Assembly (NCBI RefSeq): GCF_009696175.1
Contig: NZ_VUMM01000011.1
Coordinates: 1-55,307 of the forward strand
Direction: 5' to 3'
Length of the DNA stretch: 55,307 nucleotides
From: Floccifex porci
Lineage (GTDB): Bacteria; Bacillota_I; Bacilli_A; Erysipelotrichales; Erysipelotrichaceae
A program made the translations under genes and the position numbers. Positions 20,383-29,360 of the stretch are shown piece by piece. Within the stretch, counting starts at the first letter, position 1. Every line of letters starts with the position of its first letter. The notes below the pieces were generated by a model, which was given only the letters and a program-made list of their open reading frames with translations, searched no databases and was not told the DNA's origin.

Positions 20383-21564
20383 ATGGCAAGAAAAGATCGA
20401 ATGTCTGGAAATGAAGCAACGGCTTATGCGATTCGTCAGGTGAATCCAGATGTTATGCCGGCTTTTCCAATCACTCCTTCTACGGAAATTCCACAAATGG
20501 TTTCCAACTATATTGCCAATGGACAGATGGACACCGAATTTATTCCTGTTGAAAGTGAACATTCCAGTATGTCAGCTACCATTGGAGCCCAGGCAGCCGG
20601 AGCTCGCAGTTTAACCGCAACATCTTCCGCGGGTCTGGCTTTGATGTGGGAAGAATTGTTGCTGGCAGCCAGCAACCGTATGCCTTGTGTACTGACACTG
20701 GTAAACCGTACCTTATCAGGTCCAATCAATATCAACTGCGATCATACCGATGGTATGGGAGCTCGTGATACAGGATGGATTCAGATTTATGCGGAAAACA
20801 ATCAGGAAGCATATGACAATTTCATTATGGCTTATCCAATTGCGGAAAATAAAGAAGTACGATTACCGGTTATGGTATGTCAGGATGGATTTATTACCAG
20901 TCATGCGGTAGAAAATATTGAATTGCTGGAAGATGAGCAGGTTAAAAATTTTGTAGGAGAATATGAACCAGAAGAATATTTATTAAATCCGGGTAAACCA
21001 ATTGCGGTAGGACCTTATGCGATTTCAAATTATGTAATGGAAGCTCGTAAAGCACAGGAAATGGCTCTGGAAAAATCCAAAGAAGTGATTTTACAGGTAG
21101 CTGCAGATTTTGAAAAAATGGCAGGACGTCATTATGGTTTATTTGAAGAATATCGCTGTGAAGATGCCGACTATATTATGATGATCATGGGATCGGCTGC
21201 AGGAACGGCAAAAGAAGCTGTGGATGCCTTAAGAGAACAGGGAAAAAAAGTAGGAATCTTAAAACTTCGTGTATTCCGTCCTTTCCCGGCAAAAGAAATC
21301 GCAATGGCATTGAAGAATTGTAAAGCGGCTGCCATTATGGATCGTTGTGAAAGCTACAATACAAATGGAGGTCCTTTGGCAAGTGAAGTCAATGCGGCTT
21401 TATTCAGAAATAAAGTGATGATTGAAACGGTAAATTATGTCTATGGATTAGGAGGACGTGATTTTACAGTAAATCATGTATTTGATGTATTTAATGAATT
21501 GGAACAGCTGATTGAAAATGGAATTGAACCAGAACAGTATCAGTACATTGGACTGCGTAAATAG
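20383..21564 (+). CDS. porA: 2-oxoacid:ferredoxin oxidoreductase subunit alpha
   Basis: A 393-residue chain with the pyrimidine-binding domain of the thiamine diphosphate site (SGNEATAYAIRQVNPDVMPA, FPITPSTEIP) and GARDTGWIQIYAENNQEAYD, followed by the transketolase C-like domain (GSAAGTAKEAVDALREQGKKVGILKL). Sequence is close to PorA/VorB. AGGGAGG precedes the ATG. It works with the beta chain below to decarboxylate a 2-oxoacid to acyl-CoA with reduction of ferredoxin. Confidence 0.9.
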   Translation: MARKDRMSGNEATAYAIRQVNPDVMPAFPITPSTEIPQMVSNYIANGQMDTEFIPVESEHSSMSATIGAQAAGARSLTATSSAGLALMWEELLLAASNRMPCVLTLVNRTLSGPININCDHTDGMGARDTGWIQIYAENNQEAYDNFIMAYPIAENKEVRLPVMVCQDGFITSHAVENIELLEDEQVKNFVGEYEPEEYLLNPGKPIAVGPYAISNYVMEARKAQEMALEKSKEVILQVAADFEKMAGRHYGLFEEYRCEDADYIMMIMGSAAGTAKEAVDALREQGKKVGILKLRVFRPFPAKEIAMALKNCKAAAIMDRCESYNTNGGPLASEVNAALFRNKVMIETVNYVYGLGGRDFTVNHVFDVFNELEQLIENGIEPEQYQYIGLRK

Positions 21565-21575
21565 GAGGAAGAATC

Positions 21576-22517
21576 ATGGCAAAATACAATTTTAAAGAAA
21601 CCGTATCAAAACCCGATCGTTTGGCTCCTGGTCATCGTATGTGTGCTGGTTGTGGGGCAACCATTGGAGTCAGAGCGGTATTAAGAGGACTGCATGAAGG
21701 AGATCATGCGGTCATTGGAAATGCGACAGGATGTCTGGAAGTTTCTTCCTTTACGTATCCTTATACCGCATGGACAGACAGTTATATCCACAATGCGTTT
21801 GAAAATGCAGGAGCTACTTTAAGTGGAGTGGAAACGGCTTATAAGGCATTGAAGAAACGTGGAAAAATAGCAGAAGATGTAAACTATAAATTCATTACTT
21901 TTGGTGGAGATGGAGGAACGTATGATATTGGTTTCCAGTCTTTGTCAGGAGCCATGGAAAGAGGACACGATCTGACCTATGTATGTTACGACAATGGAGC
22001 GTATATGAATACAGGGATTCAGCGTTCCAGTGCCACTCCTAAATATGCCGATACTACAACTACACCGGTTGGATCCCAGTCCAATGGTAAGATGCAAAGC
22101 CGTAAAGATCTGGCTTCTATTATTGCCGATCACAATGTAGCTTATGTGGCACAAACGACATTAACACGTGATTTTAAAGACATTCATACAAAATCAGAAA
22201 AAGCTATTTATACACCAGGCGCTTCTTTTCTGAATGTATTGACACCATGTCCAAGAGGATGGCGTTATGATGCCAGCGATGTAATGGAAATTTGCCGTTT
22301 AGCAGTTGAAACGTGTTACTGGCCACTGTTTGAAGTGGATCATGGGCAATGGCATTTAAACTATATGCCAAAAGAAAAACTTCCAATTGAAGAATTTTTA
22401 AAAACACAAGGACGTTTTAAACATTTGTTCAAACCAGGAAATGAACACCTGATTCAGGAAATCCAGGAAGAAGTGGATCGCAGATGGGAAGATCTGCTTT
22501 ATAAATGCAATCGATAG
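21576..22517 (+). CDS. porB: 2-oxoacid:ferredoxin oxidoreductase subunit beta
   Basis: A 313-residue chain that binds thiamine diphosphate and the proximal [4Fe-4S] cluster: HRMCAGCGA at the start, NATGCLEVSS, and GDGGTYDIG...YDNGAYMNTG, the diphosphate/metal-binding GDG-x(n)-N motif. AGGAGGA precedes the ATG. The stop codon overlaps the terminator at 22517. Substrate range (pyruvate or branched-chain acids) is open. Confidence 0.9.
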   Translation: MAKYNFKETVSKPDRLAPGHRMCAGCGATIGVRAVLRGLHEGDHAVIGNATGCLEVSSFTYPYTAWTDSYIHNAFENAGATLSGVETAYKALKKRGKIAEDVNYKFITFGGDGGTYDIGFQSLSGAMERGHDLTYVCYDNGAYMNTGIQRSSATPKYADTTTTPVGSQSNGKMQSRKDLASIIADHNVAYVAQTTLTRDFKDIHTKSEKAIYTPGASFLNVLTPCPRGWRYDASDVMEICRLAVETCYWPLFEVDHGQWHLNYMPKEKLPIEEFLKTQGRFKHLFKPGNEHLIQEIQEEVDRRWEDLLYKCNR

Positions 22518-22540
22518 TTCTCATCTTTGAGAACTTTTTT
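22517..22540 (+). terminator. Terminator of por operon
   Basis: Stem GTTCTCA (22517-22523) with TGAGAAC (22528-22534), loop TCTT, six T. The right arm also contributes the -35 box of the next gene's promoter. Confidence 0.85.
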
Positions 22541-22554
22541 CTTTATGATATACT
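22527..22554 (+). promoter_or_regulatory. Leaderless promoter of TrmN6-like gene
   Basis: TTGAGA (22527-22532), 16 bp, TATACT (22549-22554) with an extended TGA before it, then 6 nt and ATG at 22561. The predicted +1 is the A of the start codon. The -35 lies in the terminator stem of the por operon. Confidence 0.7.
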
Positions 22555-22560
22555 CTGAAT

Positions 22561-23229
22561 ATGAGAAAAGATTATTTAAAATATACCGATATAGAACTTT
22601 ATCAGGACGAAGACATGTTTAAATACAATTCCGATACTACGGCTTTAGGAATGAGTCTGGAGCCTATGAAAAATCGCAGTGTTCTGGATATGGGATGCAA
22701 CAATGGTTCTTTATTATTGTATGCCTATTTAAAAGGAGCTACACAGTTTATCGGATGTGATATTTTTCAGAAAGCACTGGACTTAGCAAAGCTGAATTTA
22801 GAAAAATACACGGATAATATTGAACTGCATTGCTGCAGAGTACAGGATCTTGAAATTGATCCAGTGGATGTGGTAATCTGCAATCCACCTTATTTTAAAA
22901 TGACAAGAGATATAAAAGAAAATGAATATTATAAAAGAGCAATGTTTGAAGAATCGATGCCATTGGAAGATATGTTTAAATGTTTTCGTAAATTCTGTAA
23001 AGACAATGGAGTGGTCTATACATTATATCCAGCCAATCGATTTATGGAATTTTATCAGATGGCCATACAATATAAAATGAAATTTATGTCTTTACGTTTT
23101 GTCTATGATAAAAAGAAAAAATTTGCGCTTCGTTTTATTGTGAAAATGAAAATAGGACCGATGAAAGATATTAATATATTAAAACCAGTTTATATAGATG
23201 CAGGGGATGTGATTTTTGATGAAGATTAA
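22561..23229 (+). CDS. TrmN6-like N6-adenine methyltransferase
   Basis: A 222-residue class I methyltransferase: VLDMGCNNGSLLL binds S-adenosylmethionine, GCDIFQKALDLA is motif II, and ICNPPYFK is the NPPY catalytic motif of N6-adenine enzymes. It resembles TrmN6, which modifies A37 of tRNA-Val in E. coli. There is no ribosome binding site; a promoter ends 6 nt before the ATG, so a leaderless mRNA is predicted. Overlaps the ComB-like gene by 11 nt. Target RNA is by analogy. Confidence 0.8.
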   Translation: MRKDYLKYTDIELYQDEDMFKYNSDTTALGMSLEPMKNRSVLDMGCNNGSLLLYAYLKGATQFIGCDIFQKALDLAKLNLEKYTDNIELHCCRVQDLEIDPVDVVICNPPYFKMTRDIKENEYYKRAMFEESMPLEDMFKCFRKFCKDNGVVYTLYPANRFMEFYQMAIQYKMKFMSLRFVYDKKKKFALRFIVKMKIGPMKDINILKPVYIDAGDVIFDED

Positions 23230-23899
23230 TATTTTACAATTATTACAGGGAGCCAAAAAGGCAACAGGAATCGTAGTAATCATTGATGTATTTCGTGCTT
23301 TTAGCTTAGAAGCTTATTTGATCCATCAAAACGCAAAAGAAATCATTCCAGTTGGAAAAAAAGAAATTGCGTATGAATATAAAGAAAAAGATCCTTCTAT
23401 TGTACTGATTGGAGAACGACATGGTATAAAATTACCGGGTTTTGATTTTGGAAATTCTCCCAGTGAAATACAGGGGATTTCTTTTAAAAATAAAACCATT
23501 GTACATACCACCAGTGCTGGAACACAGGGTTTGACCAATGCGATTCATGCGGATGAGATTTTAACAGGAAGTTTTGTGAATGCCAAAGCGATTGCACAAT
23601 ATATTAAGACAAAAAATCCAGAAGAAGTATCTTTGGTCTGTATGGGATGGGAAGGAAAAGAATCAACCGAAGAAGATACAATGTGTGCGGAATATATCAA
23701 AAGTCTACTGGAAGAAAAACCCTATACAATTGATACAGATTTATTAAAAAGAACAAGTGGAGCTAAATTTTTTGATGTGAAACAGAATGAAATCTTTCCA
23801 CAACAGGATTTTTATTTATGTGTAGATACAGACAGATTTCCATTTGTATTAAAATATGAAAAAGGAAAAATTCAAAAAATAGAGGTAGTTACGAAATAA
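23219..23899 (+). CDS. ComB-like 2-phosphosulfolactate phosphatase family protein
   Basis: A 226-residue protein with ComB-family landmarks: VVIIDVFRAFSLEAYL near the start, FDFGNSPSE, and HTTSAGTQGL where the family usually has TTSNGT. ComB removes phosphate from 2-phosphosulfolactate in coenzyme M synthesis in methanogens; in Firmicutes its real substrate is unknown. I use the ATG at 23219. Its start lies 11 nt inside the methyltransferase gene, so the two are coupled, and the stop sits in the 15-bp bidirectional terminator. Confidence 0.8.
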   Translation: MKINILQLLQGAKKATGIVVIIDVFRAFSLEAYLIHQNAKEIIPVGKKEIAYEYKEKDPSIVLIGERHGIKLPGFDFGNSPSEIQGISFKNKTIVHTTSAGTQGLTNAIHADEILTGSFVNAKAIAQYIKTKNPEEVSLVCMGWEGKESTEEDTMCAEYIKSLLEEKPYTIDTDLLKRTSGAKFFDVKQNEIFPQQDFYLCVDTDRFPFVLKYEKGKIQKIEVVTK

Positions 23900-23923
23900 C
23901 CATCGTAACTACCTCTATTTTCT
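23879..23923. terminator. Bidirectional terminator, 15-bp stem
   Basis: Perfect 15-bp stem (23879-23893 with 23904-23918) with a 10-nt loop, A-run on the left and TTTTC on the right. It serves the convergent ComB-like and HD-domain genes and overlaps both coding ends. Confidence 0.88.
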
Positions 23924-24358
23924 TAATATTGTTTCTTTTGAAGCACAAATTTTATCAGCTATACATAAGACCCAGCTTTCTTTATATTTGGGTGGAATGG
24001 GAATTAATGGAAACATATGTTTTACAATCATATCTTCTAAAACAGGATCCAGTTCATATTCTTTTCGGGCATTTTCTAAAGCAAAATAAGGATGTCTAAA
24101 TCCATGCAGACGATGGCTTTTATCTTTTACATGCCAGTCATATAGAAAATAATCATGTAATAAAGCACCACGAATCAATCGTCTTTCATTTAATTTTAAA
24201 TGCAGAAATTCATTAATCGTTAAACACATCAAAGCAACTGCTAATGAATGTTCAAAAACAGTTCTTTTTCCATGTTGAAGACATTGTTTTTGAATCTGTA
24301 TGGATTTAGAATCTAAAATATCTTTACCATAGTATCTGATTTTTTCTTTTTTTGTCAT
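23915..24358 (-). CDS. HD-domain phosphohydrolase
   Basis: A 147-residue HD-fold protein: an early His in EHSLAVA, then RGALLHDYFLYDWH with the His-Asp pair, a HGFRHPYFALENA segment and a final IVKHMFPL...CIADK with another metal-ligand His and Asp. HD proteins of this small type hydrolyse nucleotides or phosphoesters; the substrate is unknown. Its start overlaps the stop of the upstream alcohol dehydrogenase by 1 nt, so it is expressed from that gene's promoter. Confidence 0.78.
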   Translation of the reverse strand: MTKKEKIRYYGKDILDSKSIQIQKQCLQHGKRTVFEHSLAVALMCLTINEFLHLKLNERRLIRGALLHDYFLYDWHVKDKSHRLHGFRHPYFALENARKEYELDPVLEDMIVKHMFPLIPIPPKYKESWVLCIADKICASKETILRK

Positions 24359-25518
24359 TAAAACGCCCTGTTAAATATTTCTACAATATCTTTTTGCGTT
24401 AATGGAACAAAACTTCCAGCACATTTTGAAGCAGCTTTTTTAGCCATAATTTCAAAATTGTCTTTTTCACAAATTCCTACTTCCCGTAAAGTTTTAGGAA
24501 GTTTCATTGTATCAAAGAAGAATTGTTTTAATGCCTGAATACCTTTCTGAGCAGCTTTTAGATCATCCAATTCCTGAATCATAAATACATTGCGGGCCAT
24601 CTGGGCAAAACGAGAAGCGGTTTTTTCATTTAAAACATATTCCATCCAGACAGGAGTCAAAATGGCAAGACCCTGTCCATGCGTGATATCATAAAAAGCC
24701 GATAATTCATGTTCCATAGGATGGATGCACCATTTGACTTCACAGCCACATTTGATGGTTCCATTGATTGCAAAGCTGGAACACCACATTAAACTGGCAC
24801 GAGCATCGTAATTGTCAGGTTCTTTTAATGCGATTGGACCATATTTGATGCAGCATCGTAAAATGGATTCACTGAATCCAGCCTGCATTTCACTTCCGGA
24901 AACATTGTTGAAATAGTTTTCAAGTGTATGAGACATCATATCAGCCACTCCAGCAGAAGTCTGTTTAGCGGGAACGCTGAAAGTATAAGTTGGATCTAAA
25001 ATGGACATGGTTGGATTTAAACAGGGAGCACGAGTTCCCAGTTTTTCATTTAAGGTAAGATCACTGATTACCGCAAAAGGATCCATTTCTGAACCTGTGG
25101 CAGATAATGTCAGTACGACATAAACTGGTAATGCACCTTTAATTTTTTCTGGATGAATGACAAGATCCCAGGCATCCTGTTCATACAGACTGGCTGCAGC
25201 AATGACTTTAGAACAGTCAATAGTACTACCTCCACCAATTGCTAAAACCATATCAATCTGATTGTCTTTGCAGATTTGAACTCCTTTACGAACCGTTTCA
25301 ATTCGTGGATTGGGTTCGACTCCTGACAATTCAAAGACTTTGATTTGATTGTCTTTTAATATTTCAAGAGCCTGATCATAAATTCCGGCTCTTTTAATGC
25401 TTCCAGAACCATATACAAGCAATACTTTATTTCCGTTTTCTTTTAATTCATTTAAATGTTTAATTTGACCTTTTCCAAAATGTATTTTGGTAGGAATGGA
25501 ATATGTAAAGTTATTCAT
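24358..25518 (-). CDS. Iron-containing alcohol dehydrogenase (butanol dehydrogenase/YqhD type)
   Basis: A 386-residue group III dehydrogenase: FGKGQI at the start, nucleotide-binding AIGGGSTIDCSK, and metal ligands Asp and His in GVADMMSHTLENYF with two more His in CIHPMEHELSAFYDITHG. Closest in pattern to NAD(P)H-dependent butanol or aldehyde reductases (YqhD/BdhA). It probably disposes of reducing power as alcohol. Start chosen at 25518 because GAGGAGG lies 5 nt upstream; the codon 15 nt earlier is less well placed. TATAAT is present about 25 nt upstream. No Rex box was seen here. Confidence 0.88.
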   Translation of the reverse strand: MNNFTYSIPTKIHFGKGQIKHLNELKENGNKVLLVYGSGSIKRAGIYDQALEILKDNQIKVFELSGVEPNPRIETVRKGVQICKDNQIDMVLAIGGGSTIDCSKVIAAASLYEQDAWDLVIHPEKIKGALPVYVVLTLSATGSEMDPFAVISDLTLNEKLGTRAPCLNPTMSILDPTYTFSVPAKQTSAGVADMMSHTLENYFNNVSGSEMQAGFSESILRCCIKYGPIALKEPDNYDARASLMWCSSFAINGTIKCGCEVKWCIHPMEHELSAFYDITHGQGLAILTPVWMEYVLNEKTASRFAQMARNVFMIQELDDLKAAQKGIQALKQFFFDTMKLPKTLREVGICEKDNFEIMAKKAASKCAGSFVPLTQKDIVEIFNRAF

Positions 25519-25565
25519 AATTAACCTCCTCAATTATTATAATACTTTTTGTTCAGAAAAATCAT

Positions 25566-25594
25566 TTGATTTTCATTTTAAATTTACCTATAAT
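25566..25594 (+). promoter_or_regulatory. Leaderless promoter of EamA transporter
   Basis: TTGATT (25566-25571), 17 bp, perfect TATAAT (25589-25594), then 7 nt and ATG at 25602. There is no ribosome binding site between, so the mRNA is predicted to begin at or next to the start codon. Confidence 0.75.
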
Positions 25595-25601
25595 CGTGAT
25601 T

Positions 25602-26525
25602 ATGAGCAAACAAATTCGTAATTCATTTTTATTAACATTTGCCGCTTTGCTTTGGGGAATCAGTTTTGTGTTTCAAAGTGAAGGAGGAGATGCGATAGGT
25701 CCCTATTCTTTTAACAGCATTCGTTGTTTTATTGGAACTGCAGTATTGATTCCTGTGATTTTTTTACTGGATCGAATGGGTTTATCCAGAAAACCAGAAA
25801 CAAAACAAGATTATAAGACATTGATAACTGGAGGAATCTGTTCAGGATCTTTGATCTTTGTCGCAACCAACCTTCAGCAGTTAGGTTTATATTTTGGAAC
25901 CCCTTCTTCAAAAGCTGGCTTTCTAACAGCCTGTTACATTGTACTGGTACCTGTATTTGGTCTGTTTCTGAAGAAAAAATGTGGAATCAATATCTGGATC
26001 AGTGTATTGCTGGCAGTACTGGGTCTATATTTTTTATGCATTCATGGAGAATTTAAAATTGAATTCTATGACATTCTGACAATTATCTGTGCTCCAGTAT
26101 TTGCACTTCAGATACTGGTTATTGATTATTTTTCTCCAAAAGTGGATGGTGTCCGGTTGTCCTGCATACAGTTTTTTGTCTGTGGACTATTAACAGCCAT
26201 TCCTATGATTTTTAAAGAAATCGATTCACAATGGATTTACCAGTTTAATCTTTCTGCCTGGGGTTCTCTTTTATATGCGGGAGTCTGTTCCTGTGGGATT
26301 GCCTATACACTACAGATCATTGGACAAAGAGATCTGAATCCAACAATTGCCTCATTGATCATGTCTCTGGAATCGGTATTTTGCGTTCTGGCTTCCTGGA
26401 TATTACTGGGACAGAAATTAACACAAAGAGAAAGCTTAGGCTGTGTTTTGATTTTTATTGCGATCCTTTTAGCACAGCTTCCAAAAGATTTTCTGATCAA
26501 ACAAAAAATGAAAGTTAAGGCGTGA
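25602..26525 (+). CDS. EamA/DMT family transporter
   Basis: A 307-residue membrane protein with about ten hydrophobic helices in two EamA repeats; the first repeat begins LLTFAALLWGISFVFQ and includes TPSSKAGFLTACYIVLVPVFG, the second contains LLYAGVCSCGIAYTLQ and a QRDLNPTIASLIMSLES motif. Members export or import metabolites such as amino acids; the substrate is unknown. I placed the start at 25602 because a consensus promoter ends 7 nt upstream, within what would otherwise be coding sequence of a longer version. Confidence 0.85.
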   Translation: MSKQIRNSFLLTFAALLWGISFVFQSEGGDAIGPYSFNSIRCFIGTAVLIPVIFLLDRMGLSRKPETKQDYKTLITGGICSGSLIFVATNLQQLGLYFGTPSSKAGFLTACYIVLVPVFGLFLKKKCGINIWISVLLAVLGLYFLCIHGEFKIEFYDILTIICAPVFALQILVIDYFSPKVDGVRLSCIQFFVCGLLTAIPMIFKEIDSQWIYQFNLSAWGSLLYAGVCSCGIAYTLQIIGQRDLNPTIASLIMSLESVFCVLASWILLGQKLTQRESLGCVLIFIAILLAQLPKDFLIKQKMKVKA

Positions 26526-26540
26526 ATTCACGTCTTTTTA
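26518..26540 (+). terminator. Terminator after EamA gene
   Basis: Stem AGGCGTGA (26518-26525) with TCACGTCT (26528-26535), one G-U pair, then TTTT. The stem overlaps the stop codon; the central pairs must open to form a loop. Confidence 0.6.
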
Positions 26541-26693
26541 TTTAGATTTGAATAAATGTAAATTCTGTATTATATACATATTTCTTAAAAAAACAGTTCG
26601 ATTTTTAATTAAATAATAACGATCAGGAATGGATTGTGAACATTCCATTGTATGCTCTATGTAATTTATGATGTACTCTTATTATTTTTGATG

Positions 26694-26699
26694 TATAAT
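26694..26699 (+). promoter_or_regulatory. -10 box of thi operon
   Basis: TATAAT at 26694-26699, placing the transcript start near 26706, about 16 nt before the TPP aptamer. No good -35 box is visible. Bases 26541-26690 are AT-rich and hold nothing else I recognise. Confidence 0.5.
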
Positions 26700-26721
26700 A
26701 TCTCTACAAGTGAATATTTGT

Positions 26722-26838
26722 CATGACAGGGGTGCCTTTGGCTGAGATGGTTTACCAATCCCTTATGACCTGATCTAGTTAATACTAGCGTAGGGAGTCA
26801 TATCAATACATATATGGCGTCTACCGACGTCTTTTTTT
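26722..26838 (+). ncRNA. TPP riboswitch (THI element) with terminator
   Basis: The aptamer runs from P1 ATGAC (26723-26727) to GTCAT (26796-26800) and contains the conserved GGGGTGCC, GGCTGAGATGG, CCCTTATGACCTGATC and GCGTAGGGA segments of thiamine pyrophosphate riboswitches. A terminator follows: GGCGTC (26816-26821) with GACGTC (26826-26831), one G-U pair, loop TACC and seven T. High TPP should stabilise the aptamer and stop transcription before thiX. Confidence 0.95.
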
Positions 26839-26855
26839 ATGAAAGGAGGTACAAT

Positions 26856-27617
26856 TTGAAAACCAAACAAAAAGTTATGATGCCCATTCTTGTATTTATT
26901 CTTGTCATTTCAATCTGGGAAATGAGTGTAAGAGCCTTTCATATCAGTTTATATGTTTTACCGGCTCCTTCTAAAATTGTAATGGCAATACTAGATAACT
27001 TTGACATTTTATGGATGCATTCAATGGTCACATTAAAAGAAGCCTTGATTGGTTTGGTAATCAGTACACTTCTTGCGATCTGGATTGCCATTGGAATGGA
27101 TCTTTCAAAAGTGTTTAAAACCAGTATATACCCTTATCTGATTGTGACACAGACCGTTCCCATTATGGTATTAGGACCTCTTTTTTCCATCTGGTTGGGA
27201 TTTGGTCTGGCCCCAAAAGTATTGATCGTTATTTTCATGTGTTTCTTTCCCGTTGCGATTTCTTTTTGCGATGCGTTAGGACAAGTAGATGAAAAACAGG
27301 TGAATCTATTAAAAAGTTTTGGGGCCAGTACATTTCAAATATATAAAATGATCAAAATTCCATCTGGAGCTCTGGGTTTATTTTCAGGATTAAAGGTGGC
27401 AGCTACCTACTGTATAGGAGGAGCCATTGTTGGAGAATGGTTATCGAGCAGTGCTGGATTGGGATATTATATGCTGCGAGTAAAGAATGGCTATATGCTG
27501 GATAAAGTATTTGCTTGTGTGGTAATGATTATTATCTGGAGTATTTTATTGAATCTTGCGGTAACCTTTATCGAATATATGGTTTTTCCGCATTTAAAGA
27601 AAGGAAAAAGAAAATGA
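26856..27617 (+). CDS. thiX: ABC transporter permease for thiamine pyrimidine precursor
   Basis: A 253-residue membrane protein with six hydrophobic helices and the permease EAA-type loop ([23 protein letters not shown]). It belongs to the SsuC/ThiX family. The start is a TTG at 26856, preceded by AAAGGAGG; an ATG further upstream would run through the riboswitch terminator and is unlikely. First gene behind the TPP riboswitch. With ThiY and ThiZ it imports a pyrimidine precursor of thiamine, by analogy N-formyl-4-amino-5-aminomethyl-2-methylpyrimidine. Confidence 0.88.
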   Translation: MKTKQKVMMPILVFILVISIWEMSVRAFHISLYVLPAPSKIVMAILDNFDILWMHSMVTLKEALIGLVISTLLAIWIAIGMDLSKVFKTSIYPYLIVTQTVPIMVLGPLFSIWLGFGLAPKVLIVIFMCFFPVAISFCDALGQVDEKQVNLLKSFGASTFQIYKMIKIPSGALGLFSGLKVAATYCIGGAIVGEWLSSSAGLGYYMLRVKNGYMLDKVFACVVMIIIWSILLNLAVTFIEYMVFPHLKKGKRK

Positions 27618-28618
27618 AAAAAATTATATCTGCCCTTTTATCAGGGGCAATGGCTTTAACAATGGTTGCCTGTTCCAATAAACAGGATAATTCATCTAAC
27701 GATTTAACAAAAGTAACTTTAATGCTGGATTATACACCCAATACAAATCATACCGGATTCTATGTAGCTTTAGAAAAAGGATATTATGAAGAAGCTGGTT
27801 TAGATGTTGAAATCATTGAACCAGGAGACAATGCGACAACAAGTATGGTTGCCACTGGAAAAGCGGATTTTGGAGTGTCTTATCAGGAAGATGTGACATA
27901 TGCTTTAACAGCACAAGAAGCTTTACCAATTAAAGCCATCGCAACCATCATTCAACATAACACATCTGGTTTTGTTTCTTTAAAAGATGCCAATATTACT
28001 TGTGCTAAAGATTTTGAAGGAAAAACATATGCTGGATGGGGAGCACCAAGTGAAGAAGCAGTCATTCAGGCGGTTATGAAAAAAGAAGGAGCCGACTATT
28101 CAAAATTAAGAATTGTTGGTGCTGATGGTTCTGGAATTGGTGGATTGTCAGCTGAAACAGGAGAAGATAAAGTCAATCTTCACTGGGAATTCTATGGATG
28201 GGCTGTATTAAGAGCAATCATGGATGGATATGATGTCAATTATTTACCATTAAATGAATTGGATTCACGTCTGGATTACTATACACCTGTTATTATCACA
28301 AATGATGATATGATCGAAAACAACAGTGAAATCTGTGAAAAATTCATGGAAGCAACTAAAAAAGGATATGAATATGCGATCGAAAATCCAGATGAATCGG
28401 CTGAAATTCTGCATGATAAAGCATTAAGTGATCTAGACTTAGAATTCTTAAAGAAATCACAGGAATATTTAAGTCAGCAATATGCATTGGATGCCGATAG
28501 TTGGGGTGTAATGAAAGATGAAGTCTGGGATAACTATACGGATTTTATGTTCGAATATGGATTGATCGATCATAAAATTGAAGCTAGCCAGCAATATACA
28601 AACGAATTTTTAGGATAG
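27614..28618 (+). CDS. thiY: Pyrimidine-precursor binding lipoprotein
   Basis: A 334-residue solute-binding lipoprotein: signal peptide with lipobox TMVACS (Cys about 20), then a THI5/NMT1-like domain ([45 protein letters not shown]). ThiY proteins deliver formylated or free pyrimidine to ThiX. It overlaps thiX by 4 nt (ATGA). Controlled by the TPP riboswitch, which strengthens the thiamine assignment. Confidence 0.88.
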   Translation: MKKIISALLSGAMALTMVACSNKQDNSSNDLTKVTLMLDYTPNTNHTGFYVALEKGYYEEAGLDVEIIEPGDNATTSMVATGKADFGVSYQEDVTYALTAQEALPIKAIATIIQHNTSGFVSLKDANITCAKDFEGKTYAGWGAPSEEAVIQAVMKKEGADYSKLRIVGADGSGIGGLSAETGEDKVNLHWEFYGWAVLRAIMDGYDVNYLPLNELDSRLDYYTPVIITNDDMIENNSEICEKFMEATKKGYEYAIENPDESAEILHDKALSDLDLEFLKKSQEYLSQQYALDADSWGVMKDEVWDNYTDFMFEYGLIDHKIEASQQYTNEFLG

Positions 28619-28625
28619 GAAACAT

Positions 28626-29360
28626 ATGAAGCTTTGTGTAGAGAATTTATCAATTTCTTTTGATAAACAGTTAATATTAAATCATATCGATTTTCAGATT
28701 CGACAGGGAGAATTTGTGGCTTTGTTAGGGCCAAGCGGATGTGGAAAATCGACTATATTAAATATATTAGCGGGTTTACTTTCAAAAGAAACAGGAATTA
28801 TTAAAGTAGACAATCAGGAAATTAAAGGATTAAGCGATCATTTTGCTTATATGCCACAAAGTGATTTATTATTGCCATGGAAAACGATACTGGATAATGT
28901 GACTTTATATGGACAGATCAATCACGATTCAAAGGCGAAAGAAAACGCATTAAAAGAATTCAAAACATTTGGATTGGATGGATACCAGAATTCTTATCCG
29001 GATCAGTTATCGGGTGGTATGAGACAAAGAGCTGCTTTTTTAAGAACCGCTTTATGCAAAGCAGATATTTTATTACTGGATGAACCTTTTGGAGCCCTGG
29101 ATGTGATTACTCGAAATGATATGCAGGACTGGCTGCTGGATCTAAGAAAACAATACAATCGAACCACTTTACTGGTTACACATGATATAGATGAGGCTTT
29201 ATTTTTAGCGGATCGGATTTTGATTTTAAGTCATCGTCCGGCTTCGATTCTAAAAGAAATAGATTTATCCAATGTATCAAAAAGTAGAGACTGGCTGTTT
29301 GAACAGGGGACTCTAAAAAAAGAAATATTTGAATTATTAAAAGGGGAAAACAATGCATGA
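28626..29360 (+). CDS. thiZ: ABC transporter ATPase for pyrimidine precursor
   Basis: A 244-residue ATPase with Walker A GPSGCGKST, Q-loop QSDLLLPW, signature LSGGMRQR, Walker B ILLLDEPF followed by GALD, and the switch His in VTHD. AGGAAA precedes the ATG. It drives the ThiXY importer. It overlaps the TatD-like gene by 8 nt, which is therefore part of the riboswitch-controlled unit. Confidence 0.9.
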   Translation: MKLCVENLSISFDKQLILNHIDFQIRQGEFVALLGPSGCGKSTILNILAGLLSKETGIIKVDNQEIKGLSDHFAYMPQSDLLLPWKTILDNVTLYGQINHDSKAKENALKEFKTFGLDGYQNSYPDQLSGGMRQRAAFLRTALCKADILLLDEPFGALDVITRNDMQDWLLDLRKQYNRTTLLVTHDIDEALFLADRILILSHRPASILKEIDLSNVSKSRDWLFEQGTLKKEIFELLKGENNA

